Below, piece by piece: positions 12,645-21,067 of a DNA stretch of 23,093 nt. The DNA lies in the IMG/VR virus record IMGVR_UViG_3300034284_000462, positions 1 to 23,093 of that record. One strand, 5' to 3'. The position numbers and the translations under genes were made by a program. Each line of letters opens with the position of its first letter. Position 1 is the first letter of the stretch. Below the pieces are notes generated by a model. It was not told the DNA's origin and ran no database searches. It saw only the letters and a program-made list of their open reading frames with translations. Origin of the DNA: a virus.

Positions 12645-15119
12645 TTACGAAAGAGGTCCGACGGTTGCTCCGTTGATGCGGATGTAAAGGCCCGCAGTCG
12701 TTGTCCACATATCGCCGTTTGTCGGAGATGTTGGAGCGGTGCCGTGCGGGATACGCAGCGGCGCAAGACTTGCGGTTGCGGCTGGAGCGATGACGGTGCC
12801 CGCGAAGGTGGCGGTTGATGCATTAACGGTGAGTTGCGGCACCCACGTAATCGTTGATCCCGCCGTGCTAGATACGGCGGTATCCAGTGAAATAGTCCCA
12901 AAAATGTTCCGAATCCGGCTCGCTACCCCAGTATCCATCCGCTTGTAGCTTCCGGCACTACTTTCGTTTGCGCTATCAAAAAGAACCGCGTTGGAGTTGA
13001 ATGAAAATGCTCCAGATGTTTCGCTTTCTGAAAGACTAGCATAAGTCCCAAACTGCATCCCGCGAGCGTAAGTGGCATCCCAATAAGATGAGAAAATCGC
13101 GCTATTCCCAACGGAAATCAGTTTGCCGGTTGAGGTGTTCCCAGTAATAGCTGCCGCGCCCGTCACCGTCACCGCGCCCCCGAAATAGCTCGCCCCACCC
13201 GCCGAGAGCCCACCCGTGACCACTAACGCGCCCGCGCTTGCGGAGCCTGCGGTGGAGGAGTTAATCTTGAGCCCGCCTGCTCCGGTGAGGCCGGTTTCGT
13301 CGGTGGTGCCGATGAGGAGGTTGCGATTGGTAGTAAACCTAGCCGCTTCTACCGCAGCCGAGAAAATCAGGTTGTCCGCAGTTGGATATTGGATTACAAG
13401 CGAACCAGCAACGTATGGCCCGCTTGTGGTGAATCCCTCTGAAATCTGATGGATGTAGCTCTGTTTGGAGCCGCCGACTAGGCTAAGGCTCATAGATGCC
13501 GCAGAACCGCTTGTCGTATTAGAAAAAGATGGGACAAACGCGCTGTTTCCAGTTCTGCTGGCTGTTAGATTGCCGCTCGTCCCCTGCCCCAGCACCAGAC
13601 TCGCGCCGCTGCTGCCGCCCGCGAGCGTCAGGTTGGTCGCGGCGGGGGCGGTGAGGGTCGCGGAGATCGGCGTCGTGAGCGTGGGGCTCGTCCCGAACAC
13701 CAGCGCGCCGGTGCCCGTTTCGTCGGTCACGGCGGTGGCGAGATTCGCCGAAGATGGCGTCGCGAGGAACGTGGCCACGCCGGTGCCGAGACCCGAGACG
13801 CCGGTGGAGATTGGGAGGCCGGTGGCGTTGGTTAGCGTGCCGCTCGCTGGCGTGCCGAGCACCGGCGCGGTCATCGTCGGGCTCGTCAGCGTCTTGTTCG
13901 TGAGCGTATCCGTCGTGGCCTTACCAACGAGGGTGTCCGTCGCATCTGGCAGCGTGATGACGCGCCCCGCAGTCGAGACGGCATCGAGCAAAGTCACCGC
14001 GCTCGCTGCGCTCGACGAGGACCGGAACCGGATGCCCTTGTTGAAATCCGTGCCGTCCGAGATCGTGAGAAGCCCGCTGCCTTTGGGCTGCAAGTGCATC
14101 CCGATGTTCGTGCTCGCACCCTCGGCGAGAATGTGGAGCGGGCTACCGACGCCGATGCCGTTTTTGATTTGGACGTAGTCCGTCGCGCTCGCGATGTCGG
14201 TCAGGCGCAGGATGTCGTGACCTCCGCCGACAATGCCGACCGTGTCCGCCGCTGGCCGGTAGAGTCCGGTGTTGGGGTCGTCGGTAAAGTTGAGCGAGGG
14301 AGCCGCCGCCGTGCCGTCGTCGAGCGTGATGTTGCCGTCGGTCGCGCTGATCGTGATCGAGCCCGCGCCATTCGATATTGCGATGCCGGTGCCAGCGGTA
14401 AGCGTGCTATTCACGAACGCCGAGCCGTTGCCGATTAGGAGCTGTCCGTTGCTCGGCACCGCAACGAGGTCAGTCAATGTCGTTGCGCCCCCGCCTCCGC
14501 CCCCGTTGCCGCGCGCTGCGCTCAGAGTCCAGTCTCCAGCCGTGCGGCTCGGGCGCTCGCGGTTGCCGTCGATGTTGCTCACGAAGCTGTCGCCGTTGAT
14601 CGTGACGAGATCCAGCCGCTGATAGGTTTCATCGGGCAACCACCGGCCACGAGGATTCAGCCCGCGAGGTTCGGCGAACTCCTTGCGCAGTTGGTCGATT
14701 TCGCCAGCGCGCGGGAAGCGCGAGAGTTCGTCCGTGACGATTTCCTTCACCGCGTGCGTGAGCATTGACGCCGCGTCCTCGATGCGCGCCTCGGCCTTCG
14801 CAAGCAGATTCGCGTTCTCCGCGCGCTCGGCCATGAGCACCGAGTATTTCGCGGCGGTAGTGACCTCTAGCTGCTTCGACAACTGCTCGACTTTCGCAGC
14901 GAGCGCCGCGCCGGTCTTCGCGTGCTCGTCGGTCGCCCGCGCTCGGCAGAACTCCTCAAGCTCGGTGCGAATCTGCGGCTCGGCCTCCTCGAACGTGCGC
15001 TCGATTTCCGCGCCAAGATACTCGCGAAGTTGCGGCAATTCCGAGACGAGCTGTTTCAGCTCGGAGCGTTGAACGATTGCCAACTCGATCAGCCGGTCGA
15101 TTTGCGTCTGTGTATCCAT
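12645..15119 (-). CDS. Tail fibre-like structural protein
   Basis: 824 aa from ATG at 15119, eight bases after the portal stop. Residues 1-135 are a long heptad-rich coiled coil ([20 protein letters not shown] onward). Residues 155-204 (NPRGRW..., WTLSAARG) resemble a small CBM5/12-like carbohydrate-binding module found in phage fibres. A Gly run follows at 205-211. The rest is a low-complexity Thr/Ser/Gly/Ala shaft with the common fibre blocks [43 protein letters not shown] and [17 protein letters not shown]. It ends [13 protein letters not shown]...GATVGPLS, with no peptidase-type intramolecular chaperone. It likely binds a host surface glycan. Finding it between portal and protease is unusual. 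Confidence 0.85.
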   Translation of the reverse strand: MDTQTQIDRLIELAIVQRSELKQLVSELPQLREYLGAEIERTFEEAEPQIRTELEEFCRARATDEHAKTGAALAAKVEQLSKQLEVTTAAKYSVLMAERAENANLLAKAEARIEDAASMLTHAVKEIVTDELSRFPRAGEIDQLRKEFAEPRGLNPRGRWLPDETYQRLDLVTINGDSFVSNIDGNRERPSRTAGDWTLSAARGNGGGGGGATTLTDLVAVPSNGQLLIGNGSAFVNSTLTAGTGIAISNGAGSITISATDGNITLDDGTAAAPSLNFTDDPNTGLYRPAADTVGIVGGGHDILRLTDIASATDYVQIKNGIGVGSPLHILAEGASTNIGMHLQPKGSGLLTISDGTDFNKGIRFRSSSSAASAVTLLDAVSTAGRVITLPDATDTLVGKATTDTLTNKTLTSPTMTAPVLGTPASGTLTNATGLPISTGVSGLGTGVATFLATPSSANLATAVTDETGTGALVFGTSPTLTTPISATLTAPAATNLTLAGGSSGASLVLGQGTSGNLTASRTGNSAFVPSFSNTTSGSAASMSLSLVGGSKQSYIHQISEGFTTSGPYVAGSLVIQYPTADNLIFSAAVEAARFTTNRNLLIGTTDETGLTGAGGLKINSSTAGSASAGALVVTGGLSAGGASYFGGAVTVTGAAAITGNTSTGKLISVGNSAIFSSYWDATYARGMQFGTYASLSESETSGAFSFNSNAVLFDSANESSAGSYKRMDTGVASRIRNIFGTISLDTAVSSTAGSTITWVPQLTVNASTATFAGTVIAPAATASLAPLRIPHGTAPTSPTNGDMWTTTAGLYIRINGATVGPLS

Positions 15120-15126
15120 AAAGTTG

Positions 15127-17328
15127 TTATTTCTTCGCGCTCGTTGGCTGCGTTGCAAAGGTGTGCTCGATGATTGATTTCCCGACGATCGGCTTCGCGG
15201 CCTCTCCGCATCGGATGTCGAGCTGCTTGCGGTATTGCTCGACGGCGGTCAGCCAGTCGTTCGGGTTCTCAGGCTTTTCGTGGAGCACCATCGCGACCTC
15301 GGTGGCGGCGGAAAACTCGGTGCGGCTTTCGTTCTTCGCCGAGTTGGCTTGCGCCTTGTTCAGCCGCTCGACGATCGCCGTGGCCCACGCATAACCCTCA
15401 TCACCGCCCCAGCCGTTCCACGCCTGCCAGCCCTTGCCCTGCTGGTCCCACGTCTCGCCTTGCTTGTCGGCCTCGTGCCGGTCGAAGAACGCTTTCATCC
15501 GCCGCACGGTGTCCTCCGACATCGGGCGCTTGTTAATGAGATCCCGAGCCCGCGCGATGCCGACGCTCGTCATGCCGCGCTGTGACATCGGTTTCTTTTC
15601 ACGAATGGCGAGCGCACGGCGCGCGTTGTCGGCCATCGCGTTCGTCGGGATGTAAGAGCCATCGGCGAAGTTGATCGTGACGAGGTTTGCGCTGTTCTCG
15701 ATCTGCTCCACGGGCTCAGCCGGTGCGGGCTCAGCCGGTGCTGGTGCAACGCTCGCCGCCTGCGCCTCGGCCGCGCTGACGCCCACCGCGTCGCCTGCTG
15801 CGGCTGCGGCTGCTGGCGTGCTCGGCAAGGAGTTCGTCGTGAGCCGAATCGCCGTCTCGGGCACGCCATACTTCTCGGCGAGCTGCTTGACGTAAGCGGC
15901 TTCGATCGCGATCTGCTCCAATCGCGTGAAGGCGTCCGTGCCTTCTTCCGCTGCAATTTCTTGCAGCGACTTTGCGCCTTGCCGGTTCTCGTTCATGTTC
16001 GCCGCCGACTCGCGGCCCACGTCGATCGAGAGCTTTGCGGGGAAACGCCACTCGCCCGCGGTTGCGCGGCGCAACGCGTGCACCATCGTCTCGCCCGCGA
16101 GCAGTGGCGGCGGCGGGATTTCCCCGCGCGCGATGGCGTCGAGAATCACGGCGTCCTTGATCGGGTCGAGCACCTTGTCGGTGAGAACACCTTGCTGGCG
16201 CGTAAACACGCGATCGGCTGCGGCGAACTCGGCGCGGACGCTTGGGCCCTTGTAGTCTTGGGTCCCGAACAGAACGCCCTCGGGCACGCCAACGCCAAGA
16301 GCAATCTCGTGCATGAGATGCTGCACGAAGCCGGTGAACGCCTGCGATGGACGCGACGGCATCACCTCCACGCGGTCCGAGTTCTGGAAGTAGCGAATCA
16401 TGCCCACCTCGGTCAGCTCGTTCTTCTGCTGCTGTCCGTTCGGGAGCGAGAGCGCGGGATTCGGCTGGAAAAGGTTGCGCGGATTCGCGATGCCTCGGTC
16501 GTTGAAAATAAGCGCGGCCTGTTGCGATGAGAAACGCACGCCCGCCTTCTCGGCTTGCAAAATGTCGTGAAGCATCCGCGCCGTCTGAATTGCTGCGTGG
16601 AAATCTGTGATGCCTCGATATTGATCGACACGGAATGGGTCGAGGTAGTGACAAAACTGATTCGCGGGAATGTCTTCCGCTCCGAAATAAACGCCGTCGC
16701 GAGTCACTCGGAAAATGCGGTAAGCGACCGGCTGTCCGAAGTCGTTCGTGATGATTCCTTGAAAGTAGTTGTTCGACGCCACCGCCGTGTCGTTCGGATT
16801 GCCGATGCGCGTCGCGGGCACGAGCTGGAGCTTGAGCCCTTCGCCGCTGCGCCGAATCACGAAGCCGCAGTCACCATCGACCGGACGCTCCTCGGCGGCG
16901 AGCTGCACCAATTTCTTGAACGAGTGCCGGTTCGTGACGTCGCACGTCTTGCACCACGAATGAAAATACTCGCTGATGGTTTGGTTGTAGTCGCGGTCAC
17001 CGGTCGTCGGGGAATACTCATTCGGTGTTAAATACGTCCCGAACTTGCGCGAGATTTCGCGAGCCTCGGGAAAATTCTGCACCAAGTCTTGCGCCTCATA
17101 CATCATGACCACGCGGTCCCGCTGGTTCTGCGATGACTCCGCTGGCTGCGCGTATTGTTTCGGAGCATACAAGCGATTGGTCCGCGCCGCGTTATACTCG
17201 AAAAGTGACTTCGCGACGCGGGCCTCCAGCCGTTTCAACGCCCATGTCGGCGCGATGCTTTCGAGCGCGCGGTCAAGCCACGGTTTCTGAGCGATCAATT
17301 TTGACGCGTCGAAAATGTCGTTTTCCAT
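15127..17328 (-). CDS. Portal protein (gpB-like) with extra C-terminal domain
   Basis: 733 aa from ATG at 17328. Residues 1-490 match the lambda gpB-type portal: [10 protein letters not shown] near 43-52, RDRDYNQT/W region near 110-125, [14 protein letters not shown] near 146-159, [20 protein letters not shown] around 345-365 and an [12 protein letters not shown] stretch near 442-453. Portal forms the dodecameric DNA channel at one capsid vertex. Residues about 500-550 are an Ala/Pro/Glu linker. Residues 565-665 form a separate domain ([47 protein letters not shown], then [10 protein letters not shown]) that recurs in other phage structural proteins, of unknown function. Lambda gpB is about 530 aa, so roughly 200 residues are additional. 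The CAAC leader lacks a Shine-Dalgarno site. Confidence 0.9.
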   Translation of the reverse strand: MENDIFDASKLIAQKPWLDRALESIAPTWALKRLEARVAKSLFEYNAARTNRLYAPKQYAQPAESSQNQRDRVVMMYEAQDLVQNFPEAREISRKFGTYLTPNEYSPTTGDRDYNQTISEYFHSWCKTCDVTNRHSFKKLVQLAAEERPVDGDCGFVIRRSGEGLKLQLVPATRIGNPNDTAVASNNYFQGIITNDFGQPVAYRIFRVTRDGVYFGAEDIPANQFCHYLDPFRVDQYRGITDFHAAIQTARMLHDILQAEKAGVRFSSQQAALIFNDRGIANPRNLFQPNPALSLPNGQQQKNELTEVGMIRYFQNSDRVEVMPSRPSQAFTGFVQHLMHEIALGVGVPEGVLFGTQDYKGPSVRAEFAAADRVFTRQQGVLTDKVLDPIKDAVILDAIARGEIPPPPLLAGETMVHALRRATAGEWRFPAKLSIDVGRESAANMNENRQGAKSLQEIAAEEGTDAFTRLEQIAIEAAYVKQLAEKYGVPETAIRLTTNSLPSTPAAAAAAGDAVGVSAAEAQAASVAPAPAEPAPAEPVEQIENSANLVTINFADGSYIPTNAMADNARRALAIREKKPMSQRGMTSVGIARARDLINKRPMSEDTVRRMKAFFDRHEADKQGETWDQQGKGWQAWNGWGGDEGYAWATAIVERLNKAQANSAKNESRTEFSAATEVAMVLHEKPENPNDWLTAVEQYRKQLDIRCGEAAKPIVGKSIIEHTFATQPTSAKK

Positions 17329-17333
17329 GTTGT

Positions 17334-17570
17334 TCAGTTGCCGGTGAAGCTGACAAAGGTCGTATCGGTGGACGTGCCCGCCGCGTCCGTCAATGCGTCT
17401 TGCAGGTTGCCGAGCATATTGTTGAGCGCGTTGAGGTCCGCGCGGCTCACGCTCTTCCCGTTCAAGCTGTAACTCTGGTTGAGCAACACCGCTTGGATGG
17501 CGTCAATTGTCTTGGTCTTGAGCGCGGTCAGGGTCGCGCTGTCCAGTCCGAGAAATGGGTTGTCGAGCAT
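17334..17570 (-). CDS. gpW-like head-tail connector
   Basis: 78 aa, ATG at 17570. The key segment LLNQSYSLNGKSVSRADLNA (29-48) matches the beta-hairpin plus helix of gpW/DUF6148-type proteins (usual form: loop, SYxxNGRxxxRADL). It is preceded by one helix (TLTALKTKTIDAIQAV). The gene lies between terminase and portal, where lambda gpW lies. gpW joins the portal after DNA packaging and prepares the head for tail addition. The C-terminal 18 residues are Thr/Ser-rich and probably flexible, as in gpW. Confidence 0.82.
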   Translation of the reverse strand: MLDNPFLGLDSATLTALKTKTIDAIQAVLLNQSYSLNGKSVSRADLNALNNMLGNLQDALTDAAGTSTDTTFVSFTGN

Positions 17571-17621
17571 ACCAAGGCTCGAAACGTCAAACTAGGCTCG
17601 TCTGTTACTATGGAACGAGGG

Positions 17622-18077
17622 TCATTTGCTCGGTTTTGCGGGCGCAGTGTTGGCCGAAGAAAGATGGGCGTCGATTGCCGCACGGAGCGCCGCGATGTCA
17701 GCCTCCATCGCGTTCCAAAGTTTATGCTCTTCCGTGCCGTCGATGCGCCAGTCCTCTTCCGATGGCTGGATCGTCGATTCGTTGCAGTAGTAGTCCGTGC
17801 TTTTCTGCGCAGCGATTGCCAGTTCACCGATTCGCGCGAGCTTTTCCAGTTCGCGGTTGCGCTCGCGGAGTCCGCGCACGATAGCCAGCGCGTGGATTCC
17901 TTCGGCGGTCTTGTCGGCAGGAAAAGCATTGAGGTATGCGCGCGCGGTTTCGTTGCTCACCGGTCCGTCGCCTTCGGCGCGCGCCAGTTTGTGCGCCTCG
18001 GCCTGCTCGGCGATGTGCATCGGAGAGAATACTCCGAGCGAAGTTTCGTAGTATCGTTTGCGTGGGGTTTTAGTCAT
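17622..18077 (-). CDS. Hypothetical helical protein
   Basis: 151 aa, ATG at 18077 overlapping the preceding stop by four bases. The N-terminus is basic (MTKTPRKRYYETSLG). Residues 60-95 form a charged helix likely to be a coiled coil (GIHALAIVRGLRERNRELEK), followed by Cys97 and Trp109/120 in a polar segment and a C-terminal Ala-rich helix. No membrane span or catalytic motif. It is the last of four coupled small genes between terminase and the gpW-like gene. I do not recognise it; small accessory genes at this place in other phages are often host-takeover or packaging modifiers, but nothing here shows that. Confidence 0.7.
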   Translation of the reverse strand: MTKTPRKRYYETSLGVFSPMHIAEQAEAHKLARAEGDGPVSNETARAYLNAFPADKTAEGIHALAIVRGLRERNRELEKLARIGELAIAAQKSTDYYCNESTIQPSEEDWRIDGTEEHKLWNAMEADIAALRAAIDAHLSSANTAPAKPSK

Positions 18078-18253
18078 TGAAGTTTAGTCTTCGTTGGAGG
18101 TTCCAGTATTCGTTTCCAACGCGCCCGAGCCGCCGCTGACGCGGCAGAAGACCGATCCTTGGCGCTCGTGTGCTTCCAGCGCGTTTTCGCGGCTTTCGAC
18201 TGCTGCGCGCTGTCCTTGAAGCGGTGGCCGCACTTTGGGCATTTGTGTTTCAT
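18074..18253 (-). CDS. Small zinc-ribbon, basic protein
   Basis: 59 aa from ATG at 18253, which overlaps the upstream stop by four bases; a longer in-frame extension is read through the previous gene in another frame and is Arg/Gly-rich noise. The start MKHKCPKCGHRFKDSAQQSK holds a CxxC knuckle (Cys5, Cys8) with His3 and His10 as possible further zinc ligands. The remainder is very basic and Ala-rich (AARARWKRILEPP). It probably binds nucleic acid. The same CPxCG knuckle style occurs in many tiny phage proteins of unknown role. Confidence 0.68.
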   Translation of the reverse strand: MKHKCPKCGHRFKDSAQQSKAAKTRWKHTSAKDRSSAASAAARARWKRILEPPTKTKLQ

Positions 18254-18456
18254 GCGATTTCTCGCACGCGTTTTACCACCTCGCGGCCCGGAGCGAACGG
18301 CAAACCGACGGCTTCCGCGATCTGCTGAAGTTCCTCTGCGTGCTTCCGGCTCAAGTATGCGCCATTGCTCCACGCCACCTCTGCCGCGTGGCGTGCATTT
18401 TTCTCCGCCATTTCGCGCCCTTCGGATTCCCACCAAACATCAAAGCCGGTGTTCAT
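18250..18456 (-). CDS. Hypothetical small helical protein
   Basis: 68 aa, ATG at 18456 coupled by ATGA to the gene before and by ATGA to the gene after. It begins MNTGFDVWWESEGREMAEKN, continues as one amphipathic helix (HAAEVAWSNGAYLSRKHAEE), and ends with basic KRVREIA. No Cys, no membrane span. The tight coupling on both sides is the best evidence that it is a real gene. No family recognised. Confidence 0.66.
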   Translation of the reverse strand: MNTGFDVWWESEGREMAEKNARHAAEVAWSNGAYLSRKHAEELQQIAEAVGLPFAPGREVVKRVREIA

Positions 18457-18713
18457 CGTGCAGCCTTTGCTTCCGCGTAGCTGCGATAGGATTTAGTATC
18501 ATGCCCCATGATTTCTACCGTGATGCGGTATGGCCGGAAGCGATTCCCGCTTTCCGCACATTCAACCACGCGACCCATTCCCCATGTATCGCCGATCTCG
18601 TATTCCTGCACCACGAGTTCACTAGTGAGAATCCGTTTTTCATCTCCAATCACCGTGAAGACTGGAACCGGGCGATACTCCCCGATGTATGATTTGCGAA
18701 TTGGGTGTTTCAT
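18453..18713 (-). CDS. Hypothetical beta-rich small protein
   Basis: 86 aa from ATG at 18713. A further in-frame ATG ten codons upstream (18743) lies at the edge of the 18-bp palindrome; the inner one has AGGA very close to it (one base), so neither start has a good ribosome site. The sequence is mostly strands (YIGEYRPVPVFTVIGDEKRI, LVVQEYEIGDTWGMGRVVEC) with a short C-terminal Ala helix (SYAEAKAAR). It looks like a compact barrel-type protein. First gene of the four-gene block downstream of the palindrome. No family recognised. Confidence 0.66.
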   Translation of the reverse strand: MKHPIRKSYIGEYRPVPVFTVIGDEKRILTSELVVQEYEIGDTWGMGRVVECAESGNRFRPYRITVEIMGHDTKSYRSYAEAKAAR

Positions 18714-18725
18714 GTCCTGATATGT

Positions 18726-18743
18726 ATGCGTGCGCGCACGCAT
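18726..18743. promoter_or_regulatory. 18-bp perfect palindrome, possible operator
   Basis: ATGCGTGCGCGCACGCAT reads the same on both strands with no central spacer, so it suits a dimeric DNA-binding protein rather than a hairpin terminator. It lies in the 128-bp gap between the terminase large gene and the next gene. On the minus strand TTGCAA (18748-18743) and TACATA, 16 bases apart, flank and overlap it and could be a weak -35/-10 pair, placing the palindrome in the promoter spacer. The promoter part is speculative. Confidence 0.45.
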
Positions 18744-18841
18744 TGCAAGAAGATTCGGAATTATTTTTCGTGAGTCAGGGAGAGGCCACAGAACCAGCGC
18801 GCCGCAGACAACTCAGGGGTTTCGTCCCTTCGTGTCTGAGC

Positions 18842-20632
18842 CTACTCCTTCGCCGGCGTGTATCGCACGACGTTGGCGATCGTGGCCATGCAGAGCATCA
18901 TCGCTGAGGTGTCGAGCCCGTGATTCGGCGCGTTGCTTTTGACCTCGCGCCACTCCCAGACGCCGGTGCGAATCTCCACCTTGGATTCGCCCTTGAGGTG
19001 TTCGAGATACAGCGGATTGACATCGGCCGGCAGTAGCCATTTGAGATCGCCCTTGGCCTCCAGCGCGTTCGCGAGCAGGTCTTTGAAGTAGTCGCCTGAC
19101 CAGTCGTAGTAGAACACATCCCCGCCTCGGTAGTCGCTCACGCGCGGCTCGGAGAACGGGAAGTTGATGAGCTTGTCGCTTGCATCGTCGCGCATCGTCC
19201 ACGTCTTGCGAGCGTGCCCGCGCATACCTCGCCAGCCGAAGTCCGCGCAGTCACGGTCCACGTCAGCGGGTCGGTAGCCGCGATCTTGAGCGACGCACGC
19301 GTCCTGCACCTTGTAGCGGTATTGCATCTGGCGAAGCTGGTCCCGCGTCTCGATGCGGCCGAAATAAAGTTGCTTGTAGGTCGGGCCCGTCGCCGAGGAG
19401 AACGCGCCGATTTCCACCCACCAGTGATCTTGCTGGCGGTCCACGGCCATGAACCGGATGAGCTCGCCTTCGATACCCTCGCCGTTACTGAACTGGGCGA
19501 CGGTGTAGTCGGACTTGGTGACGAATAGGTTCACGACCTTCTTCTCGACAATCCACGGGCGCGCTTCGCGCTTCGTGCGAAACTCGATCTTCATTTTGTC
19601 ATCGCCTTGACGGACGTGATGATTGTCCGCCTCGCAGAATTCTTCGACGAGTAACCGCATCGGGCGGCTGACGACCGCCTCCACGCGGAAGCTCTGGATT
19701 TCCGCAGGCGCGGTTGGGTTCATCGGCACAAAGCGACCGGCGCGCTTCCAGCCGTTGCGCGTGGTGTCGGTGTCCGGTGACTCATGGCCGCAGTGAGGAC
19801 ACCGAAAGCGACACGAGGCAACCGCCCGCGGCACGTCCCACGTCTCGTCGTCGCGCTTTGCAGCGGCATCCCAGACCACGCCGCCCCGCAAGCCGGTGTC
19901 CTCGTTTTTATCAAGCGCGAAGGCGATGGGGTGCACCTTGCGGCACGACGGACATTCCGTGCTCCACTCCTGCTGATTGCCTTGGCGGAAGCTGGTGTCC
20001 TCCACGTTGCCGGTTTCCAAATCCATGATCGGCGCCTGCGACGTGTTGTAGATTTTCGATCGCCCGACTTCCTCGAAGCGCGAGACGCGGGCGACGGCGT
20101 GGCCGTAAACCTCCTGCCATTTCGGGAGCCAGATTTCGTCGTTGATCTTGTAGCGGATGGACTGCGACTGCTGGCTGGAAAGATTCGCAGGATTGAGCAG
20201 GAAAAAGAAGCCGCCGAAGTAAATCTCGGTCGTCGTCCGGTGCGGCCCGACGCGCGGGAGCATCGCCGCGACTGGCTTGCACGATTCAAAGATCGGGTTC
20301 AGCCGAGACTTCGCGTGCCGGTCGATCATCTCGTCCGTTTGCATCGTCCACGAGATCGGCCCCGCGTCGTTGCAGATGAGCCACGGCACCCAGATGTCGG
20401 CGACGAGCGTCCCGCCGATTTGCACGGCTTTGCGAAAGTGAACGCGGCGGACGAGCGGGTTTTGCAAAGCGTCGAAGATCGGAATGAGCCACGGGGAAAT
20501 CTTGACGTTGAAGGGGCCGCTTGTCGCGTAGGACTCGGGTAAGATGATGTGCTTGCGCGCCCACTCGTAGATCGGCGAGCGATCGGGCTGCGGCAGGCGC
20601 AGGGTGTTGAGGAGAGCGTCGGAGGCGGTCAC
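18842..20632 (-). CDS. Terminase large subunit, GpA type
   Basis: 596 aa from the GTG at 20632, which overlaps the preceding stop by four bases (GTGA); an upstream GTG at 20698 would add 22 residues. The ATPase has a Walker-A-like KAVQIGGT at 68-75 and a Walker B with Asp-Glu in KINDEIWLPKW (D165, E166). A zinc ribbon is formed by CPSC (227, 230) and CPHC (278, 281). The nuclease part has acidic residues in FMAVDRQQDHWW (D398), QDRGYRP (D450) and HGLDTSA (D574). This is the phage lambda gpA layout: it cuts concatemeric DNA and pumps it into the prohead. The P-loop deviates from GxGKT/S, lacking the usual Lys at its end. Confidence 0.93.
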   Translation of the reverse strand: MTASDALLNTLRLPQPDRSPIYEWARKHIILPESYATSGPFNVKISPWLIPIFDALQNPLVRRVHFRKAVQIGGTLVADIWVPWLICNDAGPISWTMQTDEMIDRHAKSRLNPIFESCKPVAAMLPRVGPHRTTTEIYFGGFFFLLNPANLSSQQSQSIRYKINDEIWLPKWQEVYGHAVARVSRFEEVGRSKIYNTSQAPIMDLETGNVEDTSFRQGNQQEWSTECPSCRKVHPIAFALDKNEDTGLRGGVVWDAAAKRDDETWDVPRAVASCRFRCPHCGHESPDTDTTRNGWKRAGRFVPMNPTAPAEIQSFRVEAVVSRPMRLLVEEFCEADNHHVRQGDDKMKIEFRTKREARPWIVEKKVVNLFVTKSDYTVAQFSNGEGIEGELIRFMAVDRQQDHWWVEIGAFSSATGPTYKQLYFGRIETRDQLRQMQYRYKVQDACVAQDRGYRPADVDRDCADFGWRGMRGHARKTWTMRDDASDKLINFPFSEPRVSDYRGGDVFYYDWSGDYFKDLLANALEAKGDLKWLLPADVNPLYLEHLKGESKVEIRTGVWEWREVKSNAPNHGLDTSAMMLCMATIANVVRYTPAKE

Positions 20633-20865
20633 GCGATCAGGTGGATCGCCCACGTCGAAAACGCTTCGCTCTGACTTATGCCGCGAGCTTTGCACCACGC
20701 GCGGAACCGCGCAGCGACTTGCGGACGGAGGCGCACTGTCACGCCTACGGCACGTTGATCGGGTGCGAGCGGCTTTCGGCCTGCGCCTTTGCGTTTGCCG
20801 CCTTGCTTAGTTCGCGAGGCCGATGCTGGCAAGGTAGCGACGGCGGTTATCTTTTTTAATTTCAT
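20629..20865 (-). CDS. Small basic protein with GGKRKGAGRKP motif
   Basis: 78 aa from ATG at 20865; an in-frame ATG at 20886 would add seven residues. It begins MKLKKITAVATLPASASRTK, then carries GGKRKGAGRKP (about 22-32), a motif common at the N-terminus of small phage DNA-associated proteins, and a C-terminal part (VGVTVRLRPQVAARFRAWCK, then ISQSEAFSTWAI) resembling a ribbon-helix-helix: a strand ending in RLRP, then two helices. It ends in a 4-base overlap with the large terminase start. It overlaps the previous small gene by 59 bases in another frame. Probably DNA-binding; possibly a regulator or packaging accessory. Confidence 0.68.
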   Translation of the reverse strand: MKLKKITAVATLPASASRTKQGGKRKGAGRKPLAPDQRAVGVTVRLRPQVAARFRAWCKARGISQSEAFSTWAIHLIA

Positions 20866-21025
20866 TGTAGGTTGGATATTTTGCATCGGCTTCGCACTCG
20901 GCTTTCACCGCGAGTTGATATTCAGCAAACCCAGATTCTGCTTCAGCGTCGGTTTTCGCAGCGTTAAATTTTGCAAAAGCAATTACGGTGTTTTTCTCTG
21001 CGGCGATGCGGGCGATGTGTTTCAT
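20807..21025 (-). CDS. Hypothetical small charged protein
   Basis: 72 aa, ATG at 21025, with GGGTGATGGC directly upstream as a possible weak ribosome site. It is one charged Ala/Glu/Lys-rich helical sequence (MKHIARIAAEKNTVIAFAKF, AEAESGFAEYQLAVKAECEA) ending in a basic NRRRYLASIGLAN. No membrane span, no metal motif beyond a single Cys. It follows the small terminase by 42 bases and overlaps the next gene out of frame. No family recognised. The clean helical composition favours a real gene. Confidence 0.6.
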   Translation of the reverse strand: MKHIARIAAEKNTVIAFAKFNAAKTDAEAESGFAEYQLAVKAECEADAKYPTYNEIKKDNRRRYLASIGLAN

Positions 21026-21067
21026 GCCATCACCCTATTCACCGTTTGATTGATTGCAAGCACTATT

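Noticed and set aside
13465-14178. Plus-strand open frame of about 237 codons
   Set aside because: Antisense shadow of the Thr/Ala/Gly-rich fibre shaft, whose repetitive GC-rich codons leave the other strand open.
17575-17621. Possible terminator between the 151-aa gene and the gpW-like gene
   Set aside because: The stem is only five pairs (CTCGT with ACGAG) with a long loop and a short T run.
19784-20542. Plus-strand open frame of about 250 codons
   Set aside because: Antisense to the terminase ATPase region; Arg/Val-rich with no family features.
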